From the NCBI GenBank assembly GCA_964420985.1, contig CAYQUT010000004.1, positions 83,420 through 147,419 on the forward strand: a stretch of DNA of 64,000 nt. Reading direction: 5' to 3'. The notes beneath the pieces were generated by a model. That model worked only from the letters and a program-made list of their open reading frames with translations, searched no databases and was not told where the DNA came from. The stretch's first letter is position 1; every line of letters starts with the position of its first letter. A program made the translations under genes and the position numbers. The DNA comes from CAMCTV01 sp964420985 (lineage in GTDB: Bacteria; Bacteroidota; Bacteroidia; Flavobacteriales_D; Sanyastnellaceae). Shown here one piece after another: positions 8,501-16,742 of the stretch.

Positions 8501-8878
8501 CTATCTCCAAGTTGAGTTCAATTCCTGAACAGAAACTCCTTCATAAAGACCTATAAAAATCAAATAAAGGATGAACAAAGCATAAGGCAATAGTATCACA
8601 TATTTCAAGCTTTTCTTTTCATCGCCTAAGTGCATAAAAATCAATACAATGTAGGCTGCCTTGACAAGAGTTAAAACAATAAAGCCCAATTTGATGGTTT
8701 CCCAAGTAATGGTGCCATTGCGCTTGAAGAAAACACCCATGAAAACCTCGATGATGGTAATCACGGTCAACAAAACCGTTACGTTGTACAATTTCTTGCG
8801 AATCGCTTTACCCTCCTCGTTGGTGTGGGTGTTATTAATCGCGTAGCTGTCGTTTACAATTAAATCGTCTCTTTCCAT
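8501..8878 (-). CDS. Cytochrome c oxidase subunit IV (caa3-type, COX4_pro family)
   Basis: A 125-residue protein with three predicted transmembrane helices (about residues 31-50, 62-82 and 93-113) and a central VLTLVKAAYIVLIFMHLG segment. This is the KAxxVxxxFMHL pattern of prokaryotic subunit IV / CyoD-like proteins. It is a small structural subunit of the heme-copper oxidase. It starts 10 bp after the COX3-type gene upstream. Confidence 0.9.
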   Translation of the reverse strand: MERDDLIVNDSYAINNTHTNEEGKAIRKKLYNVTVLLTVITIIEVFMGVFFKRNGTITWETIKLGFIVLTLVKAAYIVLIFMHLGDEKKSLKYVILLPYALFILYLIFIGLYEGVSVQELNSTWR

Positions 8879-8888
8879 AATCTTATCA

Positions 8889-9929
8889 TTAAACTAAATA
8901 GAAGAATGTAAATACAAATACCCAAACCAAATCTACAAAGTGCCAGTACAAACCAATCTTTTCAATGGTTTCATAGTGACCTCTTCTTTCAAACTCTCCA
9001 CCCAATGCCATCAACCAAACAATAATATTGATCACCACGCCAGAGAAAACGTGAAAACCATGGAACCCCGTTACAAAGAAGAAGAAATTGGCATATTGTT
9101 GTTGCACTGCATATTCATTTTTGTGCATGTTGGCGCCAAACACAACTGTCTCATTGGCTTTGGCTTCCCAGATCTTCTTACAATCCTCGCCGGTAACTTT
9201 AACCTTACGGATGTCCTTGTTGTCTTTGTTTTCCAACACATACTTATTCAAAATCAAAGCTTCAGGATGGATTGGAGCCGCGTCAGCATTGGCTTCTGCT
9301 GGAGCTTCCGCACCATGAGCTGCATGCGCATCATGACCATGACCCTCAGCCGCTGGGGCAGCATGACCACCCTCTAAAGCATGTTCGTAAGCGTGACCAA
9401 ATTCAGATTCCATGTGAACCCAACTACCTGCATTCAATGTCATTTGAACCTTTTCACCATTCTCCATTTCACCCGTTACAGTAAGCGACTTGTTCACTTG
9501 AAAACCACCACCTGAACCATGAATAAAGTGAGACCATTCCCATGCTTGTGAACCCAAGAAAAAGAAACCACCAATAATGGTATATCCCAACCACTTAATC
9601 ACACCCGCTTTATCTCTTCTGTGACCAGCCTCTACAGCCAAAACCATCGTTACTGAGGAGATAATCAAAATGAAAGTCATCAACGCGACGTACATCAACG
9701 GATAAGATCCGTGAAGCATCGGAAGGGCTTCAAATACTTGTTCACCTACGGGCCAGGGATCAGAACTTCCGTGACGGATAACTCCGTAAGCAGTTAAAAG
9801 TCCTCCAAATGTCAATGCGTCTGATACCAAGAAGTACCACATCATCATCTTACCGTAAGAAACACCAAATGGTGAGGCATTACCACCCCACAACTCGTCT
9901 TTTGTTAAATTTTGTGTATGTCCAGCCAT
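8889..9929 (-). CDS. Cytochrome c oxidase subunit III with a histidine-rich loop
   Basis: A 346-residue COX3-family membrane protein. Family marks include WYFLVSDALTFGGLL (about 31-45), QAWEWSHFI (about 128-136), FHGFHVFSGVV (about 289-299) and the terminal GLYWHFVDLVWVFVF (about 327-341). Between the helix ending near 145 and the one starting near 280 is an insertion of about 130 residues. It includes an Ala/Gly/His-rich part (about 172-221) with nine histidines, for example EGHGHDAHAAHG. Normal subunit III has only a short loop here. It lies downstream of a strong hairpin that separates it from the other COX3 paralogue. Confidence 0.92.
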   Translation of the reverse strand: MAGHTQNLTKDELWGGNASPFGVSYGKMMMWYFLVSDALTFGGLLTAYGVIRHGSSDPWPVGEQVFEALPMLHGSYPLMYVALMTFILIISSVTMVLAVEAGHRRDKAGVIKWLGYTIIGGFFFLGSQAWEWSHFIHGSGGGFQVNKSLTVTGEMENGEKVQMTLNAGSWVHMESEFGHAYEHALEGGHAAPAAEGHGHDAHAAHGAEAPAEANADAAPIHPEALILNKYVLENKDNKDIRKVKVTGEDCKKIWEAKANETVVFGANMHKNEYAVQQQYANFFFFVTGFHGFHVFSGVVINIIVWLMALGGEFERRGHYETIEKIGLYWHFVDLVWVFVFTFFYLV

Positions 9930-9977
9930 TGTTTATGGTTTTCGGTTGCAATGTTAAGCATAAATCCATAAAAAAAG

Positions 9978-10008
9978 AAAACCCTTGACGAAATTAATCA
10001 AGGGTTTT
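9978..10008 (-). terminator. Bidirectional intrinsic terminator between the two cox3 genes
   Basis: A perfect 11-bp inverted repeat, AAAACCCTTGA (9978-9988) and TCAAGGGTTTT (9998-10008), with a 9-nt loop. In the minus direction it is followed by a T-rich run, and T residues also follow on the plus side. It sits inside the oxidase operon, so it may reduce transcription of the downstream cox3-cox4-SCO part. Confidence 0.82.
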
Positions 10009-10033
10009 TCCACGGAATATGATCAATAAAATG

Positions 10034-10816
10034 TTAGTAGATGAAAAACAAAAAGGCAAACAAATAAATCCAAAGAATTCCCATGAAATGCCAATACATT
10101 CCGTTGGCATGAAGGGACATATAATTCTCTTGACTTAAAGCACCTATTCTCAATCGGTTAAGATTAACTCCTAAATAGATCAATCCAAAAAACAAATGAA
10201 TCAAATGCACATAAACCAAGACACTAATCAAAGCACCCGAGGCATTGAAAGTAGACATCACTTCTGTTGTTTTGGGTTGCGTATGATTAACATCAGATTC
10301 CGCATAGAACTGTCCATTCCAAAGAACCAATGGCGCATTTCTATATTCAATCCAATAATCTACACCATACTCTCCGGTGAATTTACCCAATGGATTCCAT
10401 TTGTAGGATTTCAATCCTTGCTCATTTTGAGTAATGGTATAACCCATTCCTTTGTCCTTCAACCCGGCCCATCCGCTCATTTGAGTAGCCGTGAAAATCA
10501 ACCCTAAAATAAGAGTAGCAGCTACCCCTAGCATGGCATTTTTCACACGGCCTGCCTTCAATGATTGTATGGCCCAGTACATGGTGGCACTTGAGGCTAA
10601 TACTGAAAATATACTCATCCAAAATGCAGTAGGAACTGTTACGTGCATCCACATCAATTTGCCTTTTAAGACAATCAAGGCACTGGTAACACCACCAAAC
10701 AACATAACGACAGCGAAGATGATGAACCACATCATCATTTTTTTTGTTCTCAACTTTACCTCGGGAGTAACGGAGTCAAAAACATCCATTTCTTTGTTCT
10801 TTACAATGTCTTCCAT
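10034..10816 (-). CDS. Cytochrome c oxidase subunit III paralogue
   Basis: A 260-residue COX3-family membrane protein. Helices are at about 25-50, 65-85, 97-115, 190-215 and 238-258, with marks such as MMMWFIIFAVVMLFGG, VYVHLIHLFFGLIYLG and ANGMYWHFMGILWIYLF. It also has an insertion between the third and fourth helices, here about 70 residues (120-190), rich in aromatic and polar residues rather than histidine. Two consecutive cox3-type genes after ctaB is the usual order in Bacteroidota caa3-like clusters. It is 11 bp downstream of ctaB and followed by a strong terminator. Confidence 0.92.
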   Translation of the reverse strand: MEDIVKNKEMDVFDSVTPEVKLRTKKMMMWFIIFAVVMLFGGVTSALIVLKGKLMWMHVTVPTAFWMSIFSVLASSATMYWAIQSLKAGRVKNAMLGVAATLILGLIFTATQMSGWAGLKDKGMGYTITQNEQGLKSYKWNPLGKFTGEYGVDYWIEYRNAPLVLWNGQFYAESDVNHTQPKTTEVMSTFNASGALISVLVYVHLIHLFFGLIYLGVNLNRLRIGALSQENYMSLHANGMYWHFMGILWIYLFAFLFFIY

Positions 10817-10827
10817 ATGTCAATTTT

Positions 10828-11718
10828 TTATATTCGATTAAATACGTCGGCAAGTTGCACCACAGGGAGATAAACAAAAGAAGAAAACATCAAAGATTTT
10901 GCATCTTTTATTTCACAACTCCTAAAAAGTTTAAATGCATAATAGGCCATCATCAATCCCATCAGGACAGAAACAATGGCTGCAATCCCACCAACCATTG
11001 GTTGCTGAATGGGCAATGCCCATGGCAAAAGAGATACAGGGATACAAAACAGCGTATACACCAAAATTTGGAAGGCGCTTCGTTTGCTCCTACCCTCCTC
11101 AAAGGGTAGTAATTTGTATCCAGCCCGGGCGTAGTCATCTTGAAGCACCCATGCTATTGCCCAAAAATGAGGAAATTGCCACATGAATTGAACGGCGAAG
11201 AGCATTCCTGCTTCTAGTCCAAAATTTCCTGTTGCTGCAACATATCCAATCATCGGGGGCAAGGCTCCAGGAATAGCCCCTACAAAAACGGCAATACTTG
11301 AAATCCGCTTTAAAGGTGTATAAACAAACACATACAATATAAAAGCGGACAATCCCAAAACACCTGATGCCAAATTTAGCCCTCCCCACAAAAGACCAAC
11401 ACCTATGACCGCGGCACAAATAGAGAGAATGGTCGCCAATTTTAAAGTCATCCTATCCTGCGGTAAGGGACGATTCATGGTTCTGTGCATCAATTTGTCC
11501 AATTCAATTTCCCAAACTTGATTCATCCCATTGGAGCCTGCCGTAAGCAATACGCCCCCAAAAATCAAATAAATCAATTCTCTTAAATTCCAAACTTCCA
11601 CTCCCATTCCATATCCCGCAATTGCAGACACAATAACCAATGAGGACAATCTTAGTTTGAAAAGGGTAGCAATATCACGACCCAACGAATGTTTTTGTTC
11701 AATTTGTAACTCACTCAT
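10828..11718 (-). CDS. ctaB: Protoheme IX farnesyltransferase (heme O synthase)
   Basis: A 296-residue UbiA-family membrane enzyme that adds a farnesyl group to protoheme IX to form heme O, the precursor of heme A. Signature segments are NQVWEIELDKLMHRTMNRPLP (the aspartate-rich NxxxDxxxD-like site, starting near residue 66) and YTPLKRISSIAVFVGAIPGA (around 137), with about nine helices. ATG 11718 (MSELQ) is preferred over 11727, because a TACTTTTG promoter element covers 11727-11734. It appears to be the first gene of its transcript. The usual upstream coxB and coxA genes are absent here. Confidence 0.94.
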   Translation of the reverse strand: MSELQIEQKHSLGRDIATLFKLRLSSLVIVSAIAGYGMGVEVWNLRELIYLIFGGVLLTAGSNGMNQVWEIELDKLMHRTMNRPLPQDRMTLKLATILSICAAVIGVGLLWGGLNLASGVLGLSAFILYVFVYTPLKRISSIAVFVGAIPGALPPMIGYVAATGNFGLEAGMLFAVQFMWQFPHFWAIAWVLQDDYARAGYKLLPFEEGRSKRSAFQILVYTLFCIPVSLLPWALPIQQPMVGGIAAIVSVLMGLMMAYYAFKLFRSCEIKDAKSLMFSSFVYLPVVQLADVFNRI

Positions 11719-11726
11719 GCAGGGCA

Positions 11727-11734
11727 CAAAAGTA
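11727..11734 (-). promoter_or_regulatory. -7 promoter element TACTTTTG for ctaB
   Basis: On the minus strand the sequence is TACTTTTG, an exact match to the Bacteroidota TAnnTTTG element. It lies 8 nt upstream of the ATG at 11718. It predicts that the ctaB-led oxidase genes start their own transcript with a very short leader. Confidence 0.55.
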
Positions 11735-11757
11735 CTGTCAATTAGAGCTCATTGTAT

Positions 11758-11919
11758 TTACTTATCACCCTTTTGATCATCATTTTTTGAAGACCTTCTG
11801 CACCGCTCGCTGCAGTACTTGACTTGCTCCCAGTCTCTCTCCCACTTTTTCCGCCATGAGAAAGGTTTCTTACAAACCTCACAGTCTTTTTGGGGTAGAT
11901 GCAATTTCTTATGCGCCAT
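11758..11919 (-). CDS. DUF2256 small zinc-ribbon-like protein
   Basis: A 53-residue protein starting MAHKKLHLPQKDCEVC at ATG 11919, overlapping the end of the methyltransferase gene by 11 bp. It matches DUF2256: a first CxxC pair (CEVC), PFSWRKKWERDWEQVKYC, then SERCRR. Four cysteines suggest a bound zinc ion. Function is unknown; the family is widespread. The short basic tail follows the last cysteine. Confidence 0.9.
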   Translation of the reverse strand: MAHKKLHLPQKDCEVCKKPFSWRKKWERDWEQVKYCSERCRRSSKNDDQKGDK

Positions 11920-12457
11920 GTCCCTTTTTCCACATTTGCACCCAATGGAAAATGGCCATTCCCCCGCTAACGGCGACATTCATGCTGTGCTTGGTTCCGT
12001 ATTGCCTAATTTCCCAGCAAGCATCACACATCCCAATGGCCTTTTCGCTTACTCCTGAAACTTCATTTCCCACGACCAAAGCAGTGGGTAACTTGATCGC
12101 AACAACGTCATCTAAAAATACTGCACCGTGAACCTGTTCCAAACAAACAATCTGATAACCTTTGTCCTTTAATTTCATCAAAGCAGCATCTATTGTTTCA
12201 AAATACTCCCAGCTCACACTTTCTGTGGATCCTAGGGCTGTCTTTAATATTTCACGATGCGGTGGAACGGGAGTGTAACCCACACAATACACCGCCTCAA
12301 TACCCATCGCGTCCGCGGTTCTGAAAAAACTACCGACGTTCAGTCCACTCCTTAATTCATCCAGCACCAAAATCAAAGGAAATTTCTCTTGCTTCTTGAA
12401 TACCTCAGCATCCACTCTTTCGAGTTCCACCATTTCCTTTTTTACAAAATTTTCCAT
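11909..12457 (-). CDS. SpoU/TrmH-family RNA 2'-O-methyltransferase
   Basis: A 182-residue SPOUT methyltransferase. Motif 1 is LDELRSGLNVGSFFRTADAMG (starting around 27). Motifs 2 and 3 are LVVGNEVSGV (about 127) and KHSMNVAVSGGMAIFHW (about 154), which form the trefoil knot binding S-adenosylmethionine. The likely substrate is a tRNA or rRNA ribose, but the exact target cannot be told. The start ATG 12457 shares its A with the sppA stop (TAATG). There is no separate RNA-binding N-terminal domain. Confidence 0.9.
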   Translation of the reverse strand: MENFVKKEMVELERVDAEVFKKQEKFPLILVLDELRSGLNVGSFFRTADAMGIEAVYCVGYTPVPPHREILKTALGSTESVSWEYFETIDAALMKLKDKGYQIVCLEQVHGAVFLDDVVAIKLPTALVVGNEVSGVSEKAIGMCDACWEIRQYGTKHSMNVAVSGGMAIFHWVQMWKKGHGA

Positions 12458-14241
12458 TATCTCCAATTCCAAACCATCGGTAATTGCGCGTAAACACCCG
12501 GATGATCAATCATATTTTTCACTTGCTTCCATGCAGGATAGTGTGCACCAGCAACCTCTTTCAAAATCAAATCAGCTTTAGCTTCAGCCACATCCTTGAA
12601 AAGGGCTTCAATGGGATCTTGCATCTCTGGCAACACCTTTACATTGTCTTTTAATTCAACACCAATTTCTTTTGCAGCATAATTCAACGCAGCTGACAAT
12701 CCGCCCAATTCATCTACTAGCCCAATTCGTTTGGCATCCAATCCTGTCCACACTCTTCCTCTTGCTACACTATCCACTTGCGCTATGGTCATCTTTCTTC
12801 CTTTTGAAACCCTCATCAAAAAATCGTCATAAATCTGCACGATGTGCTCGTTCATTCGTTGCAATTCAAAGTCATCAAAAGGCTTGGTAATACTATAAAA
12901 ATCAGCATGTGGATGTGTTTCATAACGATCAAAAGTGATTCCCAATTTATGATCCAATACATTCTGAAAATTGGGAATGATTCCAAATACCCCAATGCTT
13001 CCCGTAATGGTTTGAGGATTGGCAAAAATCCTATCCGCAGAGCAAGCAATGTAATAACCGCCAGAAGCTGCAAAATCGCCCATGCTGACGATCAACTTCT
13101 TACCTGCTTGTTTTATCAGCTCGGTTTCTCTCCAAATTACATCTGAAGCCAACGCGCTACCACCAGGTGAATTGACACGTAAAACAACTGCTTTAATCTT
13201 ATCATCCAATCGCGCCTTGCGCAATGCTCCCGCTATTCGATCACTTCCGATAACCTCATCTGAACCTTTACCTGATTGAATTTCACCAACTGCGTATACA
13301 ACGGCAATGGCCGCATGATCCGCTGGCATTTCTGCTATTGGATCTCTTTTCAAATCATGGTAATCGCTGTACTCCACCTTGGGCATTTTCTCCGTCAATG
13401 ACACACCCAATTTTTCATTGACCAAAGCCATGATCTCATCATAATGCTTTAAGCCGTCTAAAACACCATCCTCCACTGCTCTGGTTGTGTTCACATAGCG
13501 CAATTCAGAGGCTGCCAAATTCAATTGATTGGCTTCAATTTTTCGAGCATTAGAAATATCCACGATCATCTCATTCCAAATGCCATCAATCAAAACCTTC
13601 ATCTGCTCTTTGTTGGGTTCACTCATTTTATCATACAAAAATGGCTCTACCGCACTTTTATACTTGTTATCCCTTCCGCGTATGACTTGTGCATCAATTT
13701 CTAAATTGTCCAACATCTTCTTGAAGAACATAACCTCCGCGTTTAACCCAGTCCAATTAAACATACCTGTTGGATACATGTATACCTCATTGGCCGCTGA
13801 GGCAACGTAATAATCTGCTTGACTATAATTTTCGCCATAAGCCAGAACCCATTTTCCCGATTTTTTAAAATCAAGCAATAAAGTCCGTAAATCACGCAAA
13901 GTACTTGGAGACCCACTAACACCATCTACCATCAATAAAATACCTCCTATTTTCTCATCTTGAGCCGCATACTCCAAATCGCGCTTTAAAAAATCCAAAT
14001 ACAACTCATCTTTCTTCTCAAATGAATTAAAATCAAAATTCAATCCGTTATCATTCCCTCTTTCCATTATGGGCTTGTTCAATGCGATGGTCAGAACGCT
14101 TGTCTTATCAATGGGTTCAATACTGTCTCCAGAGGAAACTGCGATTAATCCAACGATGAATAAAACAAAAATTATACCTGCGGCAACAAACGCTATTAAT
14201 GTTCCCAAGGCTGAAGCCAACAATGTTTTTCCAAATCCCAT
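12457..14241 (-). CDS. sppA: Signal peptide peptidase SppA, long (67K) form
   Basis: A 594-residue protein with one N-terminal membrane helix (about 10-36) and two tandem ClpP-like S49 peptidase domains, as in E. coli SppA. The general-base lysine is in GRDNKYKSAVEP (about 193-195). The nucleophile is the serine in MGDFAASGGYYIA (about 394), preceded by VNSPGGSAL. It degrades cleaved signal peptides in the inner membrane. Length and both catalytic regions match the family. It is divergent from folK, and the 67-bp gap holds promoter-like motifs on both strands. Confidence 0.95.
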   Translation of the reverse strand: MGFGKTLLASALGTLIAFVAAGIIFVLFIVGLIAVSSGDSIEPIDKTSVLTIALNKPIMERGNDNGLNFDFNSFEKKDELYLDFLKRDLEYAAQDEKIGGILLMVDGVSGSPSTLRDLRTLLLDFKKSGKWVLAYGENYSQADYYVASAANEVYMYPTGMFNWTGLNAEVMFFKKMLDNLEIDAQVIRGRDNKYKSAVEPFLYDKMSEPNKEQMKVLIDGIWNEMIVDISNARKIEANQLNLAASELRYVNTTRAVEDGVLDGLKHYDEIMALVNEKLGVSLTEKMPKVEYSDYHDLKRDPIAEMPADHAAIAVVYAVGEIQSGKGSDEVIGSDRIAGALRKARLDDKIKAVVLRVNSPGGSALASDVIWRETELIKQAGKKLIVSMGDFAASGGYYIACSADRIFANPQTITGSIGVFGIIPNFQNVLDHKLGITFDRYETHPHADFYSITKPFDDFELQRMNEHIVQIYDDFLMRVSKGRKMTIAQVDSVARGRVWTGLDAKRIGLVDELGGLSAALNYAAKEIGVELKDNVKVLPEMQDPIEALFKDVAEAKADLILKEVAGAHYPAWKQVKNMIDHPGVYAQLPMVWNWR

Positions 14242-14260
14242 AAAATCTTTTTTAATGGCA

Positions 14261-14300
14261 CGAATCTAAATCGTTTTTCTCCTAATTGGTGCTACTTTCG
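14261..14300. promoter_or_regulatory. Divergent sppA / folK promoter elements (TAnnTTCG variants)
   Basis: Minus-strand TAGATTCG (14261-14268) lies 19 nt upstream of sppA. Plus-strand TACTTTCG (14293-14300) lies 8 nt upstream of folK. Both differ from TAnnTTTG at one base. The same C variant occurs before hemJ and the CpsB-like gene. Confidence 0.4.
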
Positions 14301-14308
14301 TAACCACG

Positions 14309-14794
14309 ATGAATGATTTGGTTTTTTTTAGCATAGGCGGTAATCTCGGTGACCGCATGGCCCTTATTGAGGAGACATTTGATTTTATTGATTTCAATAT
14401 TGGAGATGTCATCATCAAGTCTAAAGTGTATGAATCATCCGCATGGGGAATGCCTGAAGGTACACCTCCTTTTCTCAATCAAATTTTAGGTGTAAAAACT
14501 TCTCTGAGTCTAGAGCAGATTGCGAAAGAAATTGAAGAAATCGACGAATATTATGGCAGACAGCGCAGAGGAGATGGTTATCAAAATAGAGAAATGGATG
14601 TTGATGTACTTTATTACAAAAATGAGATACATGAATCACCTTTAATAGTACCTCATTCCAAACTAGCTGAACGTGCGTTTATCCTTATACCTTTGGCTGA
14701 GATAGCGCCAGAAATGGTCAACCCTTCAAATGGACTCACCACTTCTGAAATGCTTAAAAAATGTTCCGATAGCGCTGAAGTAAAAGCATTATGA
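14309..14794 (+). CDS. folK: 2-amino-4-hydroxy-6-hydroxymethyldihydropteridine pyrophosphokinase
   Basis: A 161-residue HPPK. It transfers pyrophosphate from ATP to 6-hydroxymethyl-dihydropterin in folate synthesis. Marks are FSIGGNLGDRMALI (residues 6-19), YESSAWGMPEGTPPFLNQ (about 48-65), the catalytic loop RQRRGDGYQNREMDVDVLYY (about 84-103), and VPHSKLAERAFILIPLAEIA (about 115-134). It overlaps the next gene by 4 bp. FolK beside a deoxynucleoside kinase is common in Bacteroidota. Confidence 0.95.
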   Translation: MNDLVFFSIGGNLGDRMALIEETFDFIDFNIGDVIIKSKVYESSAWGMPEGTPPFLNQILGVKTSLSLEQIAKEIEEIDEYYGRQRRGDGYQNREMDVDVLYYKNEIHESPLIVPHSKLAERAFILIPLAEIAPEMVNPSNGLTTSEMLKKCSDSAEVKAL

Positions 14795-15447
14795 ACACTT
14801 GTCCCTATCAATACCTTGTCATTGAAGGGAACATTGGTTCCGGAAAAACATCCTTGGCGCAAATACTAGCCCGGGACTGGAATACTTCCTTGGTCCTTGA
14901 AGAGTTTGCCGATAATCCCTTCCTGGCCAAGTTTTATGAATCGGCTGAACGATATGCCTTTCCATTGGAACTCAGTTTTCTTTCTGAGCGATTTGCCCAA
15001 TTAAAAAAGGAAGTCAATCGGGATTTGTTTCAACCCAAAGTAATTGCCGATTATTTCATCTCCAAATGTCAAATTTTCGCTTCCAATAATCTCAAAGATG
15101 ATGAATGGAACTTGTTCAATAAAATGTTTGATATTGTATCCAATAGTCTTCCTCAGCCAGAAATAATCGTCTATTTGTATGTTAATACCGATAGATTGCA
15201 ATCCAACATAAAAAAAAGAGGAAGGAGCTATGAACAAAAAATAAGTGATCAATACTTAAACAATATTCAATCCCAATACCTCCAATATTTTCATCAACAT
15301 CCTGAGCTAACGATCTTGATGTTAGACACGACTTCAATTGATTTTATTGAAGATCCCAATTGGATATCGGTAATTAAACAACACATTGTACAGAAATACA
15401 ATCCAGGAATTCATCGGGTGATGATTTCGCAAACTGAAAAAGCATGA
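14791..15447 (+). CDS. Deoxynucleoside kinase
   Basis: A 218-residue kinase of the deoxyadenosine/deoxyguanosine/thymidine-kinase-2 family. The P-loop GNIGSGKT spans residues 13-20. Further marks are EEFADNPFLAKFYE (about 35-48), VIADYFISKCQIFA (about 79-92) and the lid region KKRGRSYEQKIS (about 140-151). It phosphorylates deoxynucleosides in the salvage pathway. The exact base preference cannot be read from the sequence. Both ends overlap neighbours by 4 bp (ATGA), indicating translational coupling. Confidence 0.92.
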   Translation: MNTCPYQYLVIEGNIGSGKTSLAQILARDWNTSLVLEEFADNPFLAKFYESAERYAFPLELSFLSERFAQLKKEVNRDLFQPKVIADYFISKCQIFASNNLKDDEWNLFNKMFDIVSNSLPQPEIIVYLYVNTDRLQSNIKKRGRSYEQKISDQYLNNIQSQYLQYFHQHPELTILMLDTTSIDFIEDPNWISVIKQHIVQKYNPGIHRVMISQTEKA

Positions 15448-16742
15448 CAAGTATTCCCTTCAGCGCGCTTGAAATAGAGCAATATTTTGATCGGCTTTGG
15501 CCCATCTGCCGCAGCATAAGTGGTGACGGCCTTCGTACTTCTTTTCAAATTCTTCAAGAACTCATTCCATTAGAATTGAAAGAATATGCTACTGGTCAGA
15601 AGGTTTTTGACTGGGAGATCCCCAAAGAATGGAATATTACAGACGCCTATATTATTACACCTTCAGGTCAGAAAATATGCGACTTCAACGTGAACAACCT
15701 ACATATCGTCAGTTATAGTATTCCGTTTGAAGGCGAGCTACATTACAATGACCTTCTTCCGCACCTATTCACCATAGAAAATCAACCCGATGCTATCCCT
15801 TACATTACCTCTTACTACAAGGAGACATGGGGTTTTTGTATCAGTTGGAATGAACTCCAGACTTTGGATAAAAACGGTGTTTTCAAAGTTGTTATAAAAA
15901 GCAAATTAGAACCTGGAGCAATCACTGTTGGTAGTTTGGTTTTGGAGGGAGAAACCAAAAGTGAAATTCTGCTTTCCACCTATCTCTGTCACCCCAGCAT
16001 GGCCAATAATGAGCTGAGTGGCCCATTGTGCATGGCCTTCTTGTACAAAGCACTTTTAGCAATACCCAAAAGGAAATACACCTACCGATTTGTAATGGCC
16101 CCAGAGACCATCGGCGTGATTGCTTATTTGTCTGATCACGGTGCAGAAATGAAAAAAAACACAGTCGGTGGATATGTCATGACCTGTTGTGGAGATGATG
16201 CCCCATTCGTTTTCAAACAATCAAAAAACAAAAATGGGTTCCTGGAAAAGTGCACGGAGCATGCTTTAAAACAATTAAAACTACCCTTCTCGGTTATCCC
16301 TTTTGCTGTTGGGGGATCAGACGAAAGACAGTATTGTTCACCAGGATTTAATCTACCCATTGGTTCCATCACCCGATCCATGTACCATCGATACAAAGAA
16401 TACCATACCTCTTTGGATAATAAAAGTTTTGTTTCATTCGAAGCCATGGTCAGAACCATCGATGTCTATTTACAATGCATCATCGCCATGGAACAAAATA
16501 TAATCCCTATTTGCCTTGTGCCCTATGGTGAGCCTCGGATGGGCAAACGCAATCTTCTGCCCTCTTCCATTGAGCCCAATGATAAAAGAAGAAAGGACAT
16601 TGATCGCATGTTTCACCTTATTTCTTGGGCAGATGGAGAACATGACATGATTGAAATAGCTGAGAAACGAGATGAAAGCGTTAGTGACTATCAAGACATT
16701 TTAGCCAAGTTAATAGATGAAAAGTTAATTGCTATAAAATGA
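15444..16742 (+). CDS. DUF4910 aminopeptidase-like protein
   Basis: A 432-residue protein of the DUF4910 family (formerly DUF2172), with an M28-like aminopeptidase fold, an inserted domain (about 60-115) and a C-terminal winged-helix part (about 365-430). Candidate metal or active-site residues are in STYLCHPSMANNELSG (about 179-194), MAPETIGVI (about 216-224) and YKEYHTSLDN (about 315-324). Members usually lie in surface-sugar or flagellin-glycosylation loci beside nucleotidyltransferases, and their reaction is not settled. Here it precedes an SpsF-like cytidylyltransferase with a 4-bp overlap, so a sugar-related role is the best inference. Confidence 0.85.
   Translation: MTSIPFSALEIEQYFDRLWPICRSISGDGLRTSFQILQELIPLELKEYATGQKVFDWEIPKEWNITDAYIITPSGQKICDFNVNNLHIVSYSIPFEGELHYNDLLPHLFTIENQPDAIPYITSYYKETWGFCISWNELQTLDKNGVFKVVIKSKLEPGAITVGSLVLEGETKSEILLSTYLCHPSMANNELSGPLCMAFLYKALLAIPKRKYTYRFVMAPETIGVIAYLSDHGAEMKKNTVGGYVMTCCGDDAPFVFKQSKNKNGFLEKCTEHALKQLKLPFSVIPFAVGGSDERQYCSPGFNLPIGSITRSMYHRYKEYHTSLDNKSFVSFEAMVRTIDVYLQCIIAMEQNIIPICLVPYGEPRMGKRNLLPSSIEPNDKRRKDIDRMFHLISWADGEHDMIEIAEKRDESVSDYQDILAKLIDEKLIAIK

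Noticed and set aside
9272..9484. Plus-strand frame rich in His and Glu opposite the COX3 gene
   Set aside because: It is the antisense reading of the His-rich COX3 loop. Codon use and motifs support only the minus-strand gene.
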